Assembly: GCA_047630175.1 (NCBI GenBank)
Contig: JBLHVI010000002.1
Location: forward strand, 1 to 64,000
DNA from: UBA4582 sp047630175
GTDB taxonomy: Bacteria > Pseudomonadota > Gammaproteobacteria > Pseudomonadales > Azotimanducaceae
Length of the DNA: 64,000 nt
Direction of reading: 5' to 3'
This document shows, piece by piece, positions 26,676-35,177 of the stretch. Position numbers and translations under genes: made by a program. The notes below the pieces were generated by a model. The model was not told the DNA's origin, ran no database searches, and was given only the letters and a program-made list of their open reading frames with translations. How positions within the stretch are numbered: position 1 is the first letter of the stretch; each line of letters begins with the position of its first letter.

Positions 26676-27091
26676 GCGCAATGATCGCACGCCTGGCCAG
26701 GTCCAAATTTTTGCGTAGCGGCCTCACCGGCGTCGTGGGATTTGTGGCCTACGGTGGCTGGGCCTACTACGTCAATTTAAGCTTTGGCGCCGAAACCGCG
26801 CTTCGTGCTGGCCTAGTGCAAGGTGCCTACAGTCTTGCCTTGACCATGGGTTCAAGCTATCTAATAGAACAGTTACTCATACTGTACGCAAAGGCCGGAC
26901 CACGCAGCACGCTGTTGTTGGCCAGCGCAACATCATCCGCTTTCGCCCTCAGCGTTGCCTATGGCATCCATTGGCTGATCGATACCCCGATGATTTTCAC
27001 CACCATCATGCCGGGCTTTGTGATCGGCAGCGTGTACGCTCTTATCTACGGCTTATCGGTCCAGAAACTACAAATTGTGAGCATTCAATGA
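26672..27091 (+). CDS. Four-TM membrane protein of the ornithine-lipid operon
   Basis: 139 residues with about four hydrophobic segments (roughly 16-36, 44-66, 78-100 and 108-130) and a basic N-terminus. Its ATGA start overlaps the OlsA-like stop, and its own stop overlaps the next ATG, so it is firmly part of the operon. Family not recognised with certainty. It has the size and topology of small GtrA-like or flippase-type proteins, but no motif supports a specific name. Confidence 0.78.
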   Translation: MSAMIARLARSKFLRSGLTGVVGFVAYGGWAYYVNLSFGAETALRAGLVQGAYSLALTMGSSYLIEQLLILYAKAGPRSTLLLASATSSAFALSVAYGIHWLIDTPMIFTTIMPGFVIGSVYALIYGLSVQKLQIVSIQ

Positions 27092-27666
27092 TGCACCCTA
27101 TATCCGCGCCACGGTGCCTAAGTGACAAAGCGGCACACGGACCTGCCACAACAGAACTGCAGGCCTCGATTGATTGCCTTACATCATTGCTCACCGTACT
27201 ACACTCGCTCACCAGCACCGCCTACAAGCAGCCCTTACCGCTTTGCTTCGACAGTACTATTGGGGCCCATACCCGACACATTCTTGACCATTACAACTGT
27301 CTTTTAGAGGGTATCCATGACCAGTCTATCGACTATGAAAATCGACACCGCAATTCACAGCTGGAGCACTGTCCGAAGGTCGCGAGCGCGCTCCTAGCGG
27401 CGATCTGCGATAAACTGCTCATGCTCGCAGATTTACGCCACACAGACCCTCCCACAGCCGTACTGAATGCTATCTCAGTAGAGGAAGCAGACAGTAAGGC
27501 GGTCGCGCCGACTTTTTCAACATTACGGCGAGAATTACGTTTTTTACATAGCCATACAGTGCATCATCTGGCCATAATTCGTATCATGATGGGCATGCTC
27601 GGTCTGCAGGTCGACAACCATACCGGCCTGTCCCCCGCCACCTTGCAGCACAGGCAAACATCATGA
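27088..27666 (+). CDS. DinB/YfiT-fold protein
   Basis: 192 residues from the ATG at 27088, which overlaps the previous stop. The longer open frame back to 26971 runs inside the preceding gene and is rejected. It is a helical protein with a metal-type histidine pattern: H61, H64 and H68 in the IGAHTRHILDHYN helix, then a C-terminal helix with HSHTVHHLAIIR. This matches the DinB/YfiT four-helix-bundle superfamily, whose members include thiol-S-transferases and unassigned metalloenzymes. Its position between the acyltransferase genes suggests a role with lipid or amine substrates, which is inference. Confidence 0.8.
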   Translation: MMHPISAPRCLSDKAAHGPATTELQASIDCLTSLLTVLHSLTSTAYKQPLPLCFDSTIGAHTRHILDHYNCLLEGIHDQSIDYENRHRNSQLEHCPKVASALLAAICDKLLMLADLRHTDPPTAVLNAISVEEADSKAVAPTFSTLRRELRFLHSHTVHHLAIIRIMMGMLGLQVDNHTGLSPATLQHRQTS

Positions 27667-28550
27667 CCGACGTTCTCGCTGCAGCACAATCAAACATCCA
27701 AGCCGATAGAGGGCGCAGTATCAGCTCAATGGCACCTGTCACGGCGGGCCATTATGAGGTGCGACTGGCGCGATCGCCGGAAGAGATTCAGCTCGCTCAG
27801 GCACTCCGCTATCGCGTCATGTACGCAGAGAAAGGTGGCAAACCAGATCTACACAAGATGAAGGCAAAGGCCGACATCGACGAATGGGACGCCAGGGCCC
27901 ATCACATCATCGTTATTGATCGCCGCTCAACGTCAACCCTCGTGGTGGGCACACTGCGCCTGACGAGTAACTTCACGCTTACGCCAGGCCAAACATTTTA
28001 CACTGAGCAGGCTTTTGATCTCACCGCACTTCGGCAGCACTATTGTTACCTGCTTGAATTGGGCCGGTTTTGTATTGATCCAGCAGGTCGAAATGGTCTC
28101 ATCTTGATGCTGATATGGAAATTTGCCATGACCTTTATCGTTACACAAGGTGTTGATGTCATGCTGGGATGTGCCAGCTTTCCTGGCACTGACATTACCG
28201 TTCACCGGCCTGTTTTATCTTATCTTTACCAGAATAATCTGGCACCTGAAGCCTTGATGCCGAAGCCAATTGTTGAGCATGTATCCATACGCAACATTGC
28301 CCTAGATCAAGTCGACTTTGATAACGCCACCCGTAACATTCCGACGTTGCTCAAGGGTTACCTGAAGCTAGGCGCACGGGTCAGTGATAGCGCGATCATT
28401 GATGAGGTATTTAATACCAGCTTCTTGTGCATTTACGTCGACGCGGCTGCCATGATGGCCGAGAATACGCCGCTGGTGAGCACGAAAAAGACAGCGCTAA
28501 ATCAGCGTAAACCTCAAGACTCAGCCGGATCAGGCGCCATCAGCTGTTGA
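27663..28550 (+). CDS. olsB: Ornithine N-acyltransferase (OlsB-like)
   Basis: 295 residues. A GNAT-fold N-acyltransferase of the OlsB / putative-hemolysin group. Signatures are QALRYRVMYAEKGG at the N-side, EWDARAHHIIVID, then LLELGRFCIDPAGRNG, MLGCASFPGTD and LLKGYLKLGARV. OlsB moves a 3-hydroxyacyl group from acyl carrier protein to the alpha-amine of ornithine, the first step of ornithine-lipid synthesis at the cytoplasmic face. The ATGA start overlaps the DinB-like stop, and an OlsA-type acyltransferase begins the operon. The 3' end overlaps the convergent ATP-grasp gene by 37 bp. A different amino-acid acceptor cannot be excluded. Confidence 0.88.
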   Translation: MTDVLAAAQSNIQADRGRSISSMAPVTAGHYEVRLARSPEEIQLAQALRYRVMYAEKGGKPDLHKMKAKADIDEWDARAHHIIVIDRRSTSTLVVGTLRLTSNFTLTPGQTFYTEQAFDLTALRQHYCYLLELGRFCIDPAGRNGLILMLIWKFAMTFIVTQGVDVMLGCASFPGTDITVHRPVLSYLYQNNLAPEALMPKPIVEHVSIRNIALDQVDFDNATRNIPTLLKGYLKLGARVSDSAIIDEVFNTSFLCIYVDAAAMMAENTPLVSTKKTALNQRKPQDSAGSGAISC

Positions 28551-29551
28551 TGAGCGTCATTAAGTAATCGATAATTGTGCGCCACTCGCTTCGCGATATT
28601 GCGATAACTATCAAGCGTCATCGGCTGACGGCGTTGCTCGGCGGCAATCTTCAGCAGCCAGCGGCCGTGCTCGAAAAATATCTGATAACCGCGCCACACG
28701 CTGTGGCTTGGATCAAACATGTGTGTTGGCAAAGATGCTACGCCGTTCACTTCGATGACCAGAAACTCGCCGTTTTTAAAAGCGGCTTCACTGGCACACT
28801 TGAGATCCAGTCGACCAAAATTGAATCCCGGCTGATCGACAAAGATTTGCTCGACTGCCGTCAACAGCTCATCTGTTAGCAGTTGAGTATCGTCAGTGAA
28901 TTTGCAGCCCATAGTATGAGAGCCAATAAACGATAACTGCACGTGCTCATCGCGCAGAGGCACCCGCGCAACATCAAAATATTGTAAAAACGTCTGCCAA
29001 TTTGCCGTATAGCGGCAGTGGGCACGAGCCAAACACGCAATTGAATCAACACCATTGCCAATAACAGTTGGGAAGTGCTTCTTATTGATACCGGTTATGC
29101 GCGCACGCCCCTGGTAGCGCACGAAAAACACCCCATATTCAAGGTTATGAGGCGTATATGCCTGCAGTATGTAGTTGCCACGTAACTGGCCTAGACGGTC
29201 ACTGACAACGTCGTTCGCTTCTAATTTCAATACGCCTTTGCCAACGCTGCCAATATCTGACTTGAGAATCAGGGGATAGCCATGGGCAGCACCGAAGCGT
29301 GTTACCTGCGCTAACTTTGCCGCCAGCGTGGCATCTACGTGGAGTAATTCGGTCGGTAAAAACCGGGCCTGATCAAACGCCATCTGAGTCTTGAATTTCG
29401 AACCGATGCCGATCTCCCCATGGTCCAGCGCATAATTGGCTTTCGCCAGGGATTTGATAGACAATCGTCGCGACAACGCTCCAACACACAGATATAGGTA
29501 GTAGGGTAATTCGAATAGTCGCGGATGCCAGAATTCAAAATGTTTAATCAT
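28514..29551 (-). CDS. ATP-grasp-fold ligase of unknown substrate
   Basis: 345 residues. The core looks like an ATP-grasp carboxylate-amine ligase: YPLILKSDIGSVGKGVLKLE forms the first nucleotide-binding lysine and flexible loop, and FNFGRLDLKC followed by EFLVIEVNGVASLPTHMFD supplies the Mg-binding Asp/Glu/Asn set. Related to D-Ala-D-Ala ligase-like folds but not close to a named enzyme. The N-terminal 90 residues are less typical. It starts 11 bp from the divergent START-domain gene and converges on olsB with a 37-bp overlap. A role in amidating or extending a lipid headgroup is speculation from context. Confidence 0.8.
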   Translation of the reverse strand: MIKHFEFWHPRLFELPYYLYLCVGALSRRLSIKSLAKANYALDHGEIGIGSKFKTQMAFDQARFLPTELLHVDATLAAKLAQVTRFGAAHGYPLILKSDIGSVGKGVLKLEANDVVSDRLGQLRGNYILQAYTPHNLEYGVFFVRYQGRARITGINKKHFPTVIGNGVDSIACLARAHCRYTANWQTFLQYFDVARVPLRDEHVQLSFIGSHTMGCKFTDDTQLLTDELLTAVEQIFVDQPGFNFGRLDLKCASEAAFKNGEFLVIEVNGVASLPTHMFDPSHSVWRGYQIFFEHGRWLLKIAAEQRRQPMTLDSYRNIAKRVAHNYRLLNDAHQQLMAPDPAES

Positions 29552-29562
29552 CTTGCTTAACC

Positions 29563-30240
29563 ATGAGTAGCCTTATGCGTAAATTTCAGTGTGCCGTGAC
29601 CTTCCTGATCTGCTCCAGCTTTGCACTTCTGGCCATTGCAGCCGAAGAACTCGACTGGCGTGAGGCACGTCAAGAAGACGAAATTACCATATCCGTCAGC
29701 GATGTCACGGGCTCTAAGCACCAGGCAGTGCGTGCCGAGATGACTATTCAGGCTACCCTAAATGCCCTCGTGGGCCTGGTCAGCGACACCAGCGCTTGTC
29801 CAGAGCTCGCTGCGTTGTGCAAACGTTCAAACGTGCATGAACGGATCTCCGAAACCGAGCTGTATGTATATTCTTATAATGATATTCCTTGGCCCGTTTC
29901 CGACCGTGATGCTCTTGCCCACGTCACTTGGCAGCAGGACCCTACCGAGCTAACCGTTATTATGCTGGCCGTACCTACTGACGGTATTTTAGCCGAGACC
30001 AAAAAAGCGGTTAGAATTATTGACGGCGTCACCTCCTGGACGTTCAAGCCTCTCGGTGACGGTCAGGTTAACGTGATATCACAGGCTCATATTGACCCAC
30101 GCGGCCCAGTACCCGCCTGGCTCACTAACCGGCTGCTTATCGACGCGCCTTTTGAGACCATGCGTAGCCTGCGTACAATTATCCAAACCGGTCGCTATGA
30201 TGACAAGCGGTTCGCCTTTATCAGTGAGCCACAGCCGTAG
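29563..30240 (+). CDS. Exported START-domain lipid-binding protein
   Basis: 225 residues. A signal peptide (about 1-27, ending LLAIAA-EE) is followed by a START/SRPBCC fold. Recognisable parts are SDTSACPELAALCKR, DIPWPVSDRDALAHV and the C-terminal GGP-type helix region (GPVPAWLTNRLLIDAPFETMRSLR). Such proteins bind lipids or sterols in a hydrophobic cavity; here in the periplasm. An ATG four codons downstream (29575) is an alternative start. The start lies 11 bp from the divergent ATP-grasp start, and the 3' end overlaps the convergent DoxX-like gene by 20 bp. Neighbouring lipid genes fit a lipid-transfer role. Confidence 0.85.
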   Translation: MSSLMRKFQCAVTFLICSSFALLAIAAEELDWREARQEDEITISVSDVTGSKHQAVRAEMTIQATLNALVGLVSDTSACPELAALCKRSNVHERISETELYVYSYNDIPWPVSDRDALAHVTWQQDPTELTVIMLAVPTDGILAETKKAVRIIDGVTSWTFKPLGDGQVNVISQAHIDPRGPVPAWLTNRLLIDAPFETMRSLRTIIQTGRYDDKRFAFISEPQP

Positions 30241-30706
30241 CCTGGCGTCCACCCAGCCCCGGTAAAGCCGCTCGGCTAATATAGATTAAAAAAGCACTGC
30301 AGAGCCAAACTCCGCAGGCCATGAAAAATAAAACGCCACCGTCTGTGTTGCCTGCCTCGTCAACAACTCGATCAACACCTAACGGCGTAAACAAGTGGAA
30401 GAAGATCGCACCACTAATAATGCCTATCGCCATCAGCGCTCCCCAAACACGCGTCACAGAAAATACCAGCAGACCGCTGGCGAGTAGTTCCATACAGCCG
30501 ATAATAAGCCCACCGTGGGCGCGAAAAGCTTCCGCAATCGGCACCAAAAACGGGAATCCCAGCATCCAGTCAGCGATCGTATTAAAAATAATGACTGTTT
30601 CTTTGGAACCCGAAAACTTGAACGCCAACGACTGCAGAAACACAAATACTATGTAGCTGACCAAAGCCCAAGGTAGATACTTACTCAGCGTACTTTTTTT
30701 GATCAT
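30221..30706 (-). CDS. DoxX-like small membrane protein
   Basis: 161 residues from the ATG at 30706, preceded by GGGAAG at good spacing; a longer frame to 30730 passes through that site. About four hydrophobic segments, with FLQSLAFKFSGSKETV near the N-terminus and the central GLIIGCMELLASGLLVF resembling DoxX/DUF-type quinol-linked membrane proteins. It belongs at the inner membrane; the function of this subgroup is unknown. The last 20 bp overlap the START gene in opposite orientation. Confidence 0.75.
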   Translation of the reverse strand: MIKKSTLSKYLPWALVSYIVFVFLQSLAFKFSGSKETVIIFNTIADWMLGFPFLVPIAEAFRAHGGLIIGCMELLASGLLVFSVTRVWGALMAIGIISGAIFFHLFTPLGVDRVVDEAGNTDGGVLFFMACGVWLCSAFLIYISRAALPGLGGRQATAVAH

Positions 30707-30745
30707 ATCGACTTCCCTATCGCGCTTCACATCGCGTTTTCTAGC

Positions 30746-30762
30746 GCTCTTTTCAAAAGAGC
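30746..30762. promoter_or_regulatory. AT-rich palindrome upstream of the DoxX-like gene
   Basis: GCTCTTTTCAAAAGAGC is a perfect 8+8 inverted repeat around a single C, about 40 bp upstream of the DoxX-like start. It resembles the palindrome before glpD (a TTTTAAAA-type core with GC ends). Candidate operator; no T-run on the transcribed side. Confidence 0.4.
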
Positions 30763-30933
30763 TGCTGTTGGTTTTTATTGATGCCCTGCAGGCTTTTTAC
30801 ATATACCGCTATGATCACTCATCTTGACCTATTCTGGACGTGCTGCAACCGGCTTTGTTACAGCAGCACCGGCATTTAATATCATTAACGCGTCGTTTGA
30901 TATTTTGTTGTACAAACATACAGTAGTGGTACC

Positions 30934-32022
30934 ATGCTGCGCATGCAAGGCACCCCTGACCAACCGAACCAACGATCGATGAAAGGACGCGGCGCCTTGT
31001 CGAACCCCGCCAATCGATTTGAACCGCTGCAAACCGAGCCCGTGGATGATGGCTGGTGGCAAGATGCGATACCCAAGACCATCCGTACCGAGCTCCTAAA
31101 AGAACAAGTACGAACGATAATCTCGACCAATCAATCCCCGGACATTCCTTTCGAGCAATCCATCAACCCCTATCGTGGTTGCGAGCATGGCTGTATCTAT
31201 TGTTACGCGCGGCCAAGCCATGCCTATTGGGATATGTCACCGGGTCTCGACTTTGAAACTAAGATCGTCACAAAACCCGATGCTGCCTTGCGTCTGCGAG
31301 AACAATTATCCCGACCTAGCTATGTCTGCAAGCCGATTGTTATCGGCGCCAACACTGACCCCTATCAGCCTGCGGAGGCGCTGGTGCAGACGACCCGGCA
31401 ACTATTGAGCGTGTTGCAAGAGTTCTCACATCCCTTTTCTATCATTACCAAGAGCGCCATGGTCCTGCGTGACTTAGATATACTGGCACCCATGGCAGAA
31501 AAACAGCTGTGTTCCGTAGCGGTCAGTATCACGACACTTGATAACGAAATTAAGCGCCGCCTTGAACCCAGAACCGCCTCACCAGCTGCGCGCCTACGCG
31601 TTGTAGAGCAGTTATCCAGTGCTGGCATTCCCGTGACGGTGATGGTGGCGCCGGTCATACCTCGCATCACCGATCACGAACTAGAAGCCATCTTAAGCGC
31701 CAGTAAGTCGGCAGGTGCCCACACGGCTAACTACATTTTTCTGCGTTTGCCACGAGAGGTAGCACCGATGTTTAGAGATTGGCTCGTAGAACACTATCCA
31801 GACCGTGCAGCACACGTCATGAATATCGTCCAGCAGAGCCACGGGGGCAAGGACTACCGCAGTGAGTTTGGCAAACGAATGACCGGCGAAGGCGTTTTTG
31901 CCGATCTCATCAAACAACGTTTTCGTCTTGCCGTGAAAAAACTTGACCTGCTTCACGCAGAGAGCAGCAGGCTCGATTGCGGACAATTTCACCGCGCGAA
32001 TGAGCAGCTAAGCTTATTCTAG
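30934..32022 (+). CDS. PA0069-family radical SAM protein
   Basis: 362 residues. The radical-SAM cluster motif is CEHGCIYCYARP (CX3CX2C), preceded by INPYRG, the signature of the SplB-like/PA0069 group. Further motifs are GANTDPYQP and SIITKSAMVLRDLD. The C-terminal basic part has RSEFGKRMTGEG. These proteins bind a 4Fe-4S cluster and S-adenosylmethionine; the reaction of this family is not established, though relation to spore photoproduct lyase has led to DNA-repair proposals. Single gene. ATG at 30943 is a possible alternative start. Confidence 0.9.
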   Translation: MLRMQGTPDQPNQRSMKGRGALSNPANRFEPLQTEPVDDGWWQDAIPKTIRTELLKEQVRTIISTNQSPDIPFEQSINPYRGCEHGCIYCYARPSHAYWDMSPGLDFETKIVTKPDAALRLREQLSRPSYVCKPIVIGANTDPYQPAEALVQTTRQLLSVLQEFSHPFSIITKSAMVLRDLDILAPMAEKQLCSVAVSITTLDNEIKRRLEPRTASPAARLRVVEQLSSAGIPVTVMVAPVIPRITDHELEAILSASKSAGAHTANYIFLRLPREVAPMFRDWLVEHYPDRAAHVMNIVQQSHGGKDYRSEFGKRMTGEGVFADLIKQRFRLAVKKLDLLHAESSRLDCGQFHRANEQLSLF

Positions 32023-32156
32023 AAAGACTAACCTTTGGCAAACTCTGACTTTTTCTTAACGACAGACAATGTTGGCTGCCCGATAACTGCGCGATAACTC
32101 AGCAATGACGAAGCAATGGCGAAGCGAAATGGCAGGGATCACCGGGCCAGTTGTGT

Positions 32157-33608
32157 ATGATGTCAACAATCACACTTTTCAGACCTCTCAACATGCCACC
32201 CATAGGTGACCCACTGAGCGACAAAACAGAACCCACGGCAGCATTGCCTAAATCAGGCCTGCCCCCGACAACGACGGCCGCCGAACCGAAGATTGGTTTC
32301 ACCGAAGGACCCGTAGGCAAACACCTTCTGCGCCTAGGCTCCTTTATGGCTATGGGTGCCATCACCATCAATATTGCCCAACTAGCCGAGGCCTTCTACT
32401 TGGGCATGGTCAGCACCGAGGCTCTGGCTGCCATGGGTTTCGCCTTCCCCATCACCTTCACCCTGTTCGCGTTTGCGGGTGGCATCGGTTCCGGCGCCTC
32501 ATCCGTCATTGCTCGCGCCATGGGCGCTGGCGACCGAGAGCGGGTCACGGTATTGGTTTTCCATGCCCAATTACTGGCCATCGTTGTAGGCGCTTTGCTG
32601 GGCTTACTCGCAGCATTATATGCCGACGACATCGTCAGCAGCCTCGGCGCTGAGGGTGAGGTGCTTGCCATGGCAACGCAGTATCTGCAGGTATATATGC
32701 TCGGCGTACCCTTTTTTGTTTTAGCCATGGTGGGCTCAACGCTACTGCGCGCAACCGGCAGTGCCGCTAGCCCAGGTATCATTATGGCCACCGGATCGGT
32801 TATCCAAATGCTGTTGGGGCCGGTGCTCATCTTCGGCTGGTTCGGCTTTTCGGCACAGGGAATCGGCGGCGCCGCTTGGGCTTACGTCATCTCCCGAGTC
32901 TGGACTATTTTCCTGTATAGCATTTTGCTGCATCGCTCAAAGATGATGCGTTTGTCCATGAAAGGAATCAAAAAATCTTGGCTGGACATTCTTCACGTTG
33001 GTGGACCCGCGGTAATGAGCGGCTTGGTGATGCCCGCATCCATGCTAATTATCACGCGCCTGCTTGCCGGTCATGGACATGAAGTCGTTGCCGGTTACAA
33101 CGTTGCGACCCGCGTGGAGACCATGGCGCACATGATACTTTGGTCAGCCTCATCATCTGTCGAGCCGTTCATCGGGCAAAACTGGGGGGCGGGTAAATTT
33201 GACCGAGTCAAACGTGCTCTGCTACTCACCAATTGGTTCAGCTTAGGCTGGGGCGTATTTACGTTCGTGTTGATGATGCTAGTGGGTGACCTGGTTGTGG
33301 GAATGATCGACGACAACCCCGTAGTACATGAAGTCGCCAGGGCATTTTTTCTGATAATTCCCTTAAGCATTGGCTTTATGGGCATCATGCAAATAGCCAG
33401 CTCCAGCTTCAATTCACGCGGCCTGCCGCTGCCAGCTTTGACGATTTCGCTGGTTCGCACGGTGCTTGTTTATGTACCGCTAGCCATTGTCGCTAACCAT
33501 TATTTTGGCTACATCGGTATATTCGTTGCGACAGCCACGACGAATGTACTGGTCGGAACAGGCGCTTGGTACTGGAATCTGCGATCGGTGCAACATAAAT
33601 CTCGGTAG
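32157..33608 (+). CDS. MATE-family efflux transporter
   Basis: About 483 residues. Twelve hydrophobic segments in two repeats of six, with MATE features such as FYLGMVSTEALAAMGFAFP and a second-half equivalent around GYNVATRVETMAHM. It extrudes cationic drugs or metabolites using a Na+ or H+ gradient across the inner membrane. The first 50 residues are a soluble Pro/Thr-rich extension before the first membrane helix. The ATG pair at 32157/32160 was chosen over the TTG at 32151; none has a strong ribosome site. No regulator is adjacent. Confidence 0.9.
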   Translation: MMSTITLFRPLNMPPIGDPLSDKTEPTAALPKSGLPPTTTAAEPKIGFTEGPVGKHLLRLGSFMAMGAITINIAQLAEAFYLGMVSTEALAAMGFAFPITFTLFAFAGGIGSGASSVIARAMGAGDRERVTVLVFHAQLLAIVVGALLGLLAALYADDIVSSLGAEGEVLAMATQYLQVYMLGVPFFVLAMVGSTLLRATGSAASPGIIMATGSVIQMLLGPVLIFGWFGFSAQGIGGAAWAYVISRVWTIFLYSILLHRSKMMRLSMKGIKKSWLDILHVGGPAVMSGLVMPASMLIITRLLAGHGHEVVAGYNVATRVETMAHMILWSASSSVEPFIGQNWGAGKFDRVKRALLLTNWFSLGWGVFTFVLMMLVGDLVVGMIDDNPVVHEVARAFFLIIPLSIGFMGIMQIASSSFNSRGLPLPALTISLVRTVLVYVPLAIVANHYFGYIGIFVATATTNVLVGTGAWYWNLRSVQHKSR

Positions 33609-33695
33609 CCAAAGCTCGGCAACAACTAACTAGCCATACTAGGCATGGCGCGTGGACACATTAGCTTAATCAAACAACACACAAAGGCCGCGACA

Positions 33696-35177
33696 ATGAC
33701 AGTCACTCGCAAGCACACGGTTCCGCATACGCTGAAGCCAAGCGAACATCCTTATTTGACAGGCCCGTGGACGCCCAATTTTGACGAAATTGATGCCGAA
33801 GACATGCCTGTTATTGGCACAATACCGTCAGACATTGATGGTATTTATATCCGCAATACAGAAAATCCGGTGCAAGAGCCGCTGGGAAACTATCATCCGT
33901 TTGATGGCGACGCGATGCTCCACACCATGACATTTCGCGACGGCAAAGCCTCTTACAAGAACCGCTTTGTCCGAACGCGGGGTTTCGTCGCTGAACAGGA
34001 AGCTGGCGAGGCGCTCTGGGCTGGCATCGCTAACGACCCAAGACTCTCAAAACGACCGGGTTGGGGCGCCCAAGGTAGCGTCAAGGATTCCTCGTCAACG
34101 GACGTCGTGGTGCATGCCGGCAAAATACTCACTACCTTCTGGCAGTGCGGTGAGGGCTACCGACTGGACCCCTATACGCTTGAGCAACTAGAGATTGAAA
34201 GTTGGACACCGTCAGACGGCATTTCGGCCCATCCTAAGGTCGATCAGCGCACCGGCGAATTACTATTTTTTAACTACTCCAAGCATCCGCCTTACCAGCA
34301 CTATGGCGTGGTCGACAAGCACAACAAACTCGTTCATTACACGCCGGTACCTACGCCTGGTCCGCGACTGCCCCATGACATGGCTTTTACCGAGCATTAT
34401 TCAATACTCATCGATATGCCCTTGTTCTGGGATCCTGAGTTGTTGCTAAAGGGCCGCCATCACGTCAGATACTACCCCGAGTTACCAACACGCTTTGCCA
34501 TTATCCCGCGCTATGGAGGTGAAGCAGATATCCGCTGGTTCGAGGCCGACCCGACCTATGTGCTGCACTGGAACAACGCCTATGAGGAAGGCGATGAGAT
34601 TATCCTCAACGGTTATTTTCAGGAACAGCCAACGCCACCACCGCTCCCTGGCATGCCCCCAATGGTGGGCCAGATGATGGCGAATATAGATGAGCACTCG
34701 TTCCAGTCACGCTTGCATCAATGGCGTTTTAACCTCAAAACCGGCACGACGACCGAGCAACATCTGGACGATCGGACACTGGAGTTCGGGTCTTTTAATC
34801 AGCAGTATGCAGGCCGCAAGTCACGCTACAGTTATTCAACTTTTACGAAACCGGGCTGGTTTCTATTCTCGGGCGTGGTCAAGCATGACCTTCAAACGGG
34901 AGAATCCTGGCAACTGGCATTCGGCGAAGAACGCTATGGCAGCGAGGCGCCTTTTGTGCCGCGCATTAATGCAGTAGACGAGGACGATGGCTATCTTGTG
35001 ACATTTATTACAGATATGCGCCAGGACCGCTCGGAGTGTCTGCTAGTTGACGCCAAAGATATCGAGGCGGGGCCGGTCTGCAGAATCATTCTTCCCCATC
35101 GTATCAGCAGCGGCACTCACGCGACGTGGGCCGATGGACCAAGTCTCAGGCTGGCAACACCTCGTCAAACAGGATGA
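33696..35177 (+). CDS. Carotenoid / lignostilbene cleavage oxygenase
   Basis: 493 residues from the ATG at 33696, which has AAAGG about nine bases upstream; a longer frame reaches 33645 without a good ribosome site. Retinal-pigment-epithelium-membrane-protein family. The four Fe(II)-ligating histidines appear in SAHPKVD, LPHDMAF, VLHWNNAYEE and SGTHATW. HPFDGDAMLH is the usual N-terminal signature. These non-haem iron dioxygenases cleave a C=C bond of apocarotenoids or stilbenes. The 3' end overlaps the convergent PhyH gene by 32 bp. Substrate not determinable; bacterial members often act on lignin-derived stilbenes. Confidence 0.92.
   Translation: MTVTRKHTVPHTLKPSEHPYLTGPWTPNFDEIDAEDMPVIGTIPSDIDGIYIRNTENPVQEPLGNYHPFDGDAMLHTMTFRDGKASYKNRFVRTRGFVAEQEAGEALWAGIANDPRLSKRPGWGAQGSVKDSSSTDVVVHAGKILTTFWQCGEGYRLDPYTLEQLEIESWTPSDGISAHPKVDQRTGELLFFNYSKHPPYQHYGVVDKHNKLVHYTPVPTPGPRLPHDMAFTEHYSILIDMPLFWDPELLLKGRHHVRYYPELPTRFAIIPRYGGEADIRWFEADPTYVLHWNNAYEEGDEIILNGYFQEQPTPPPLPGMPPMVGQMMANIDEHSFQSRLHQWRFNLKTGTTTEQHLDDRTLEFGSFNQQYAGRKSRYSYSTFTKPGWFLFSGVVKHDLQTGESWQLAFGEERYGSEAPFVPRINAVDEDDGYLVTFITDMRQDRSECLLVDAKDIEAGPVCRIILPHRISSGTHATWADGPSLRLATPRQTG

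Noticed and set aside
26971..27087. Longer start for the DinB-like protein
   Set aside because: This stretch lies inside the preceding membrane-protein gene; the ATG at 27088 overlaps its stop as at the other operon junctions.
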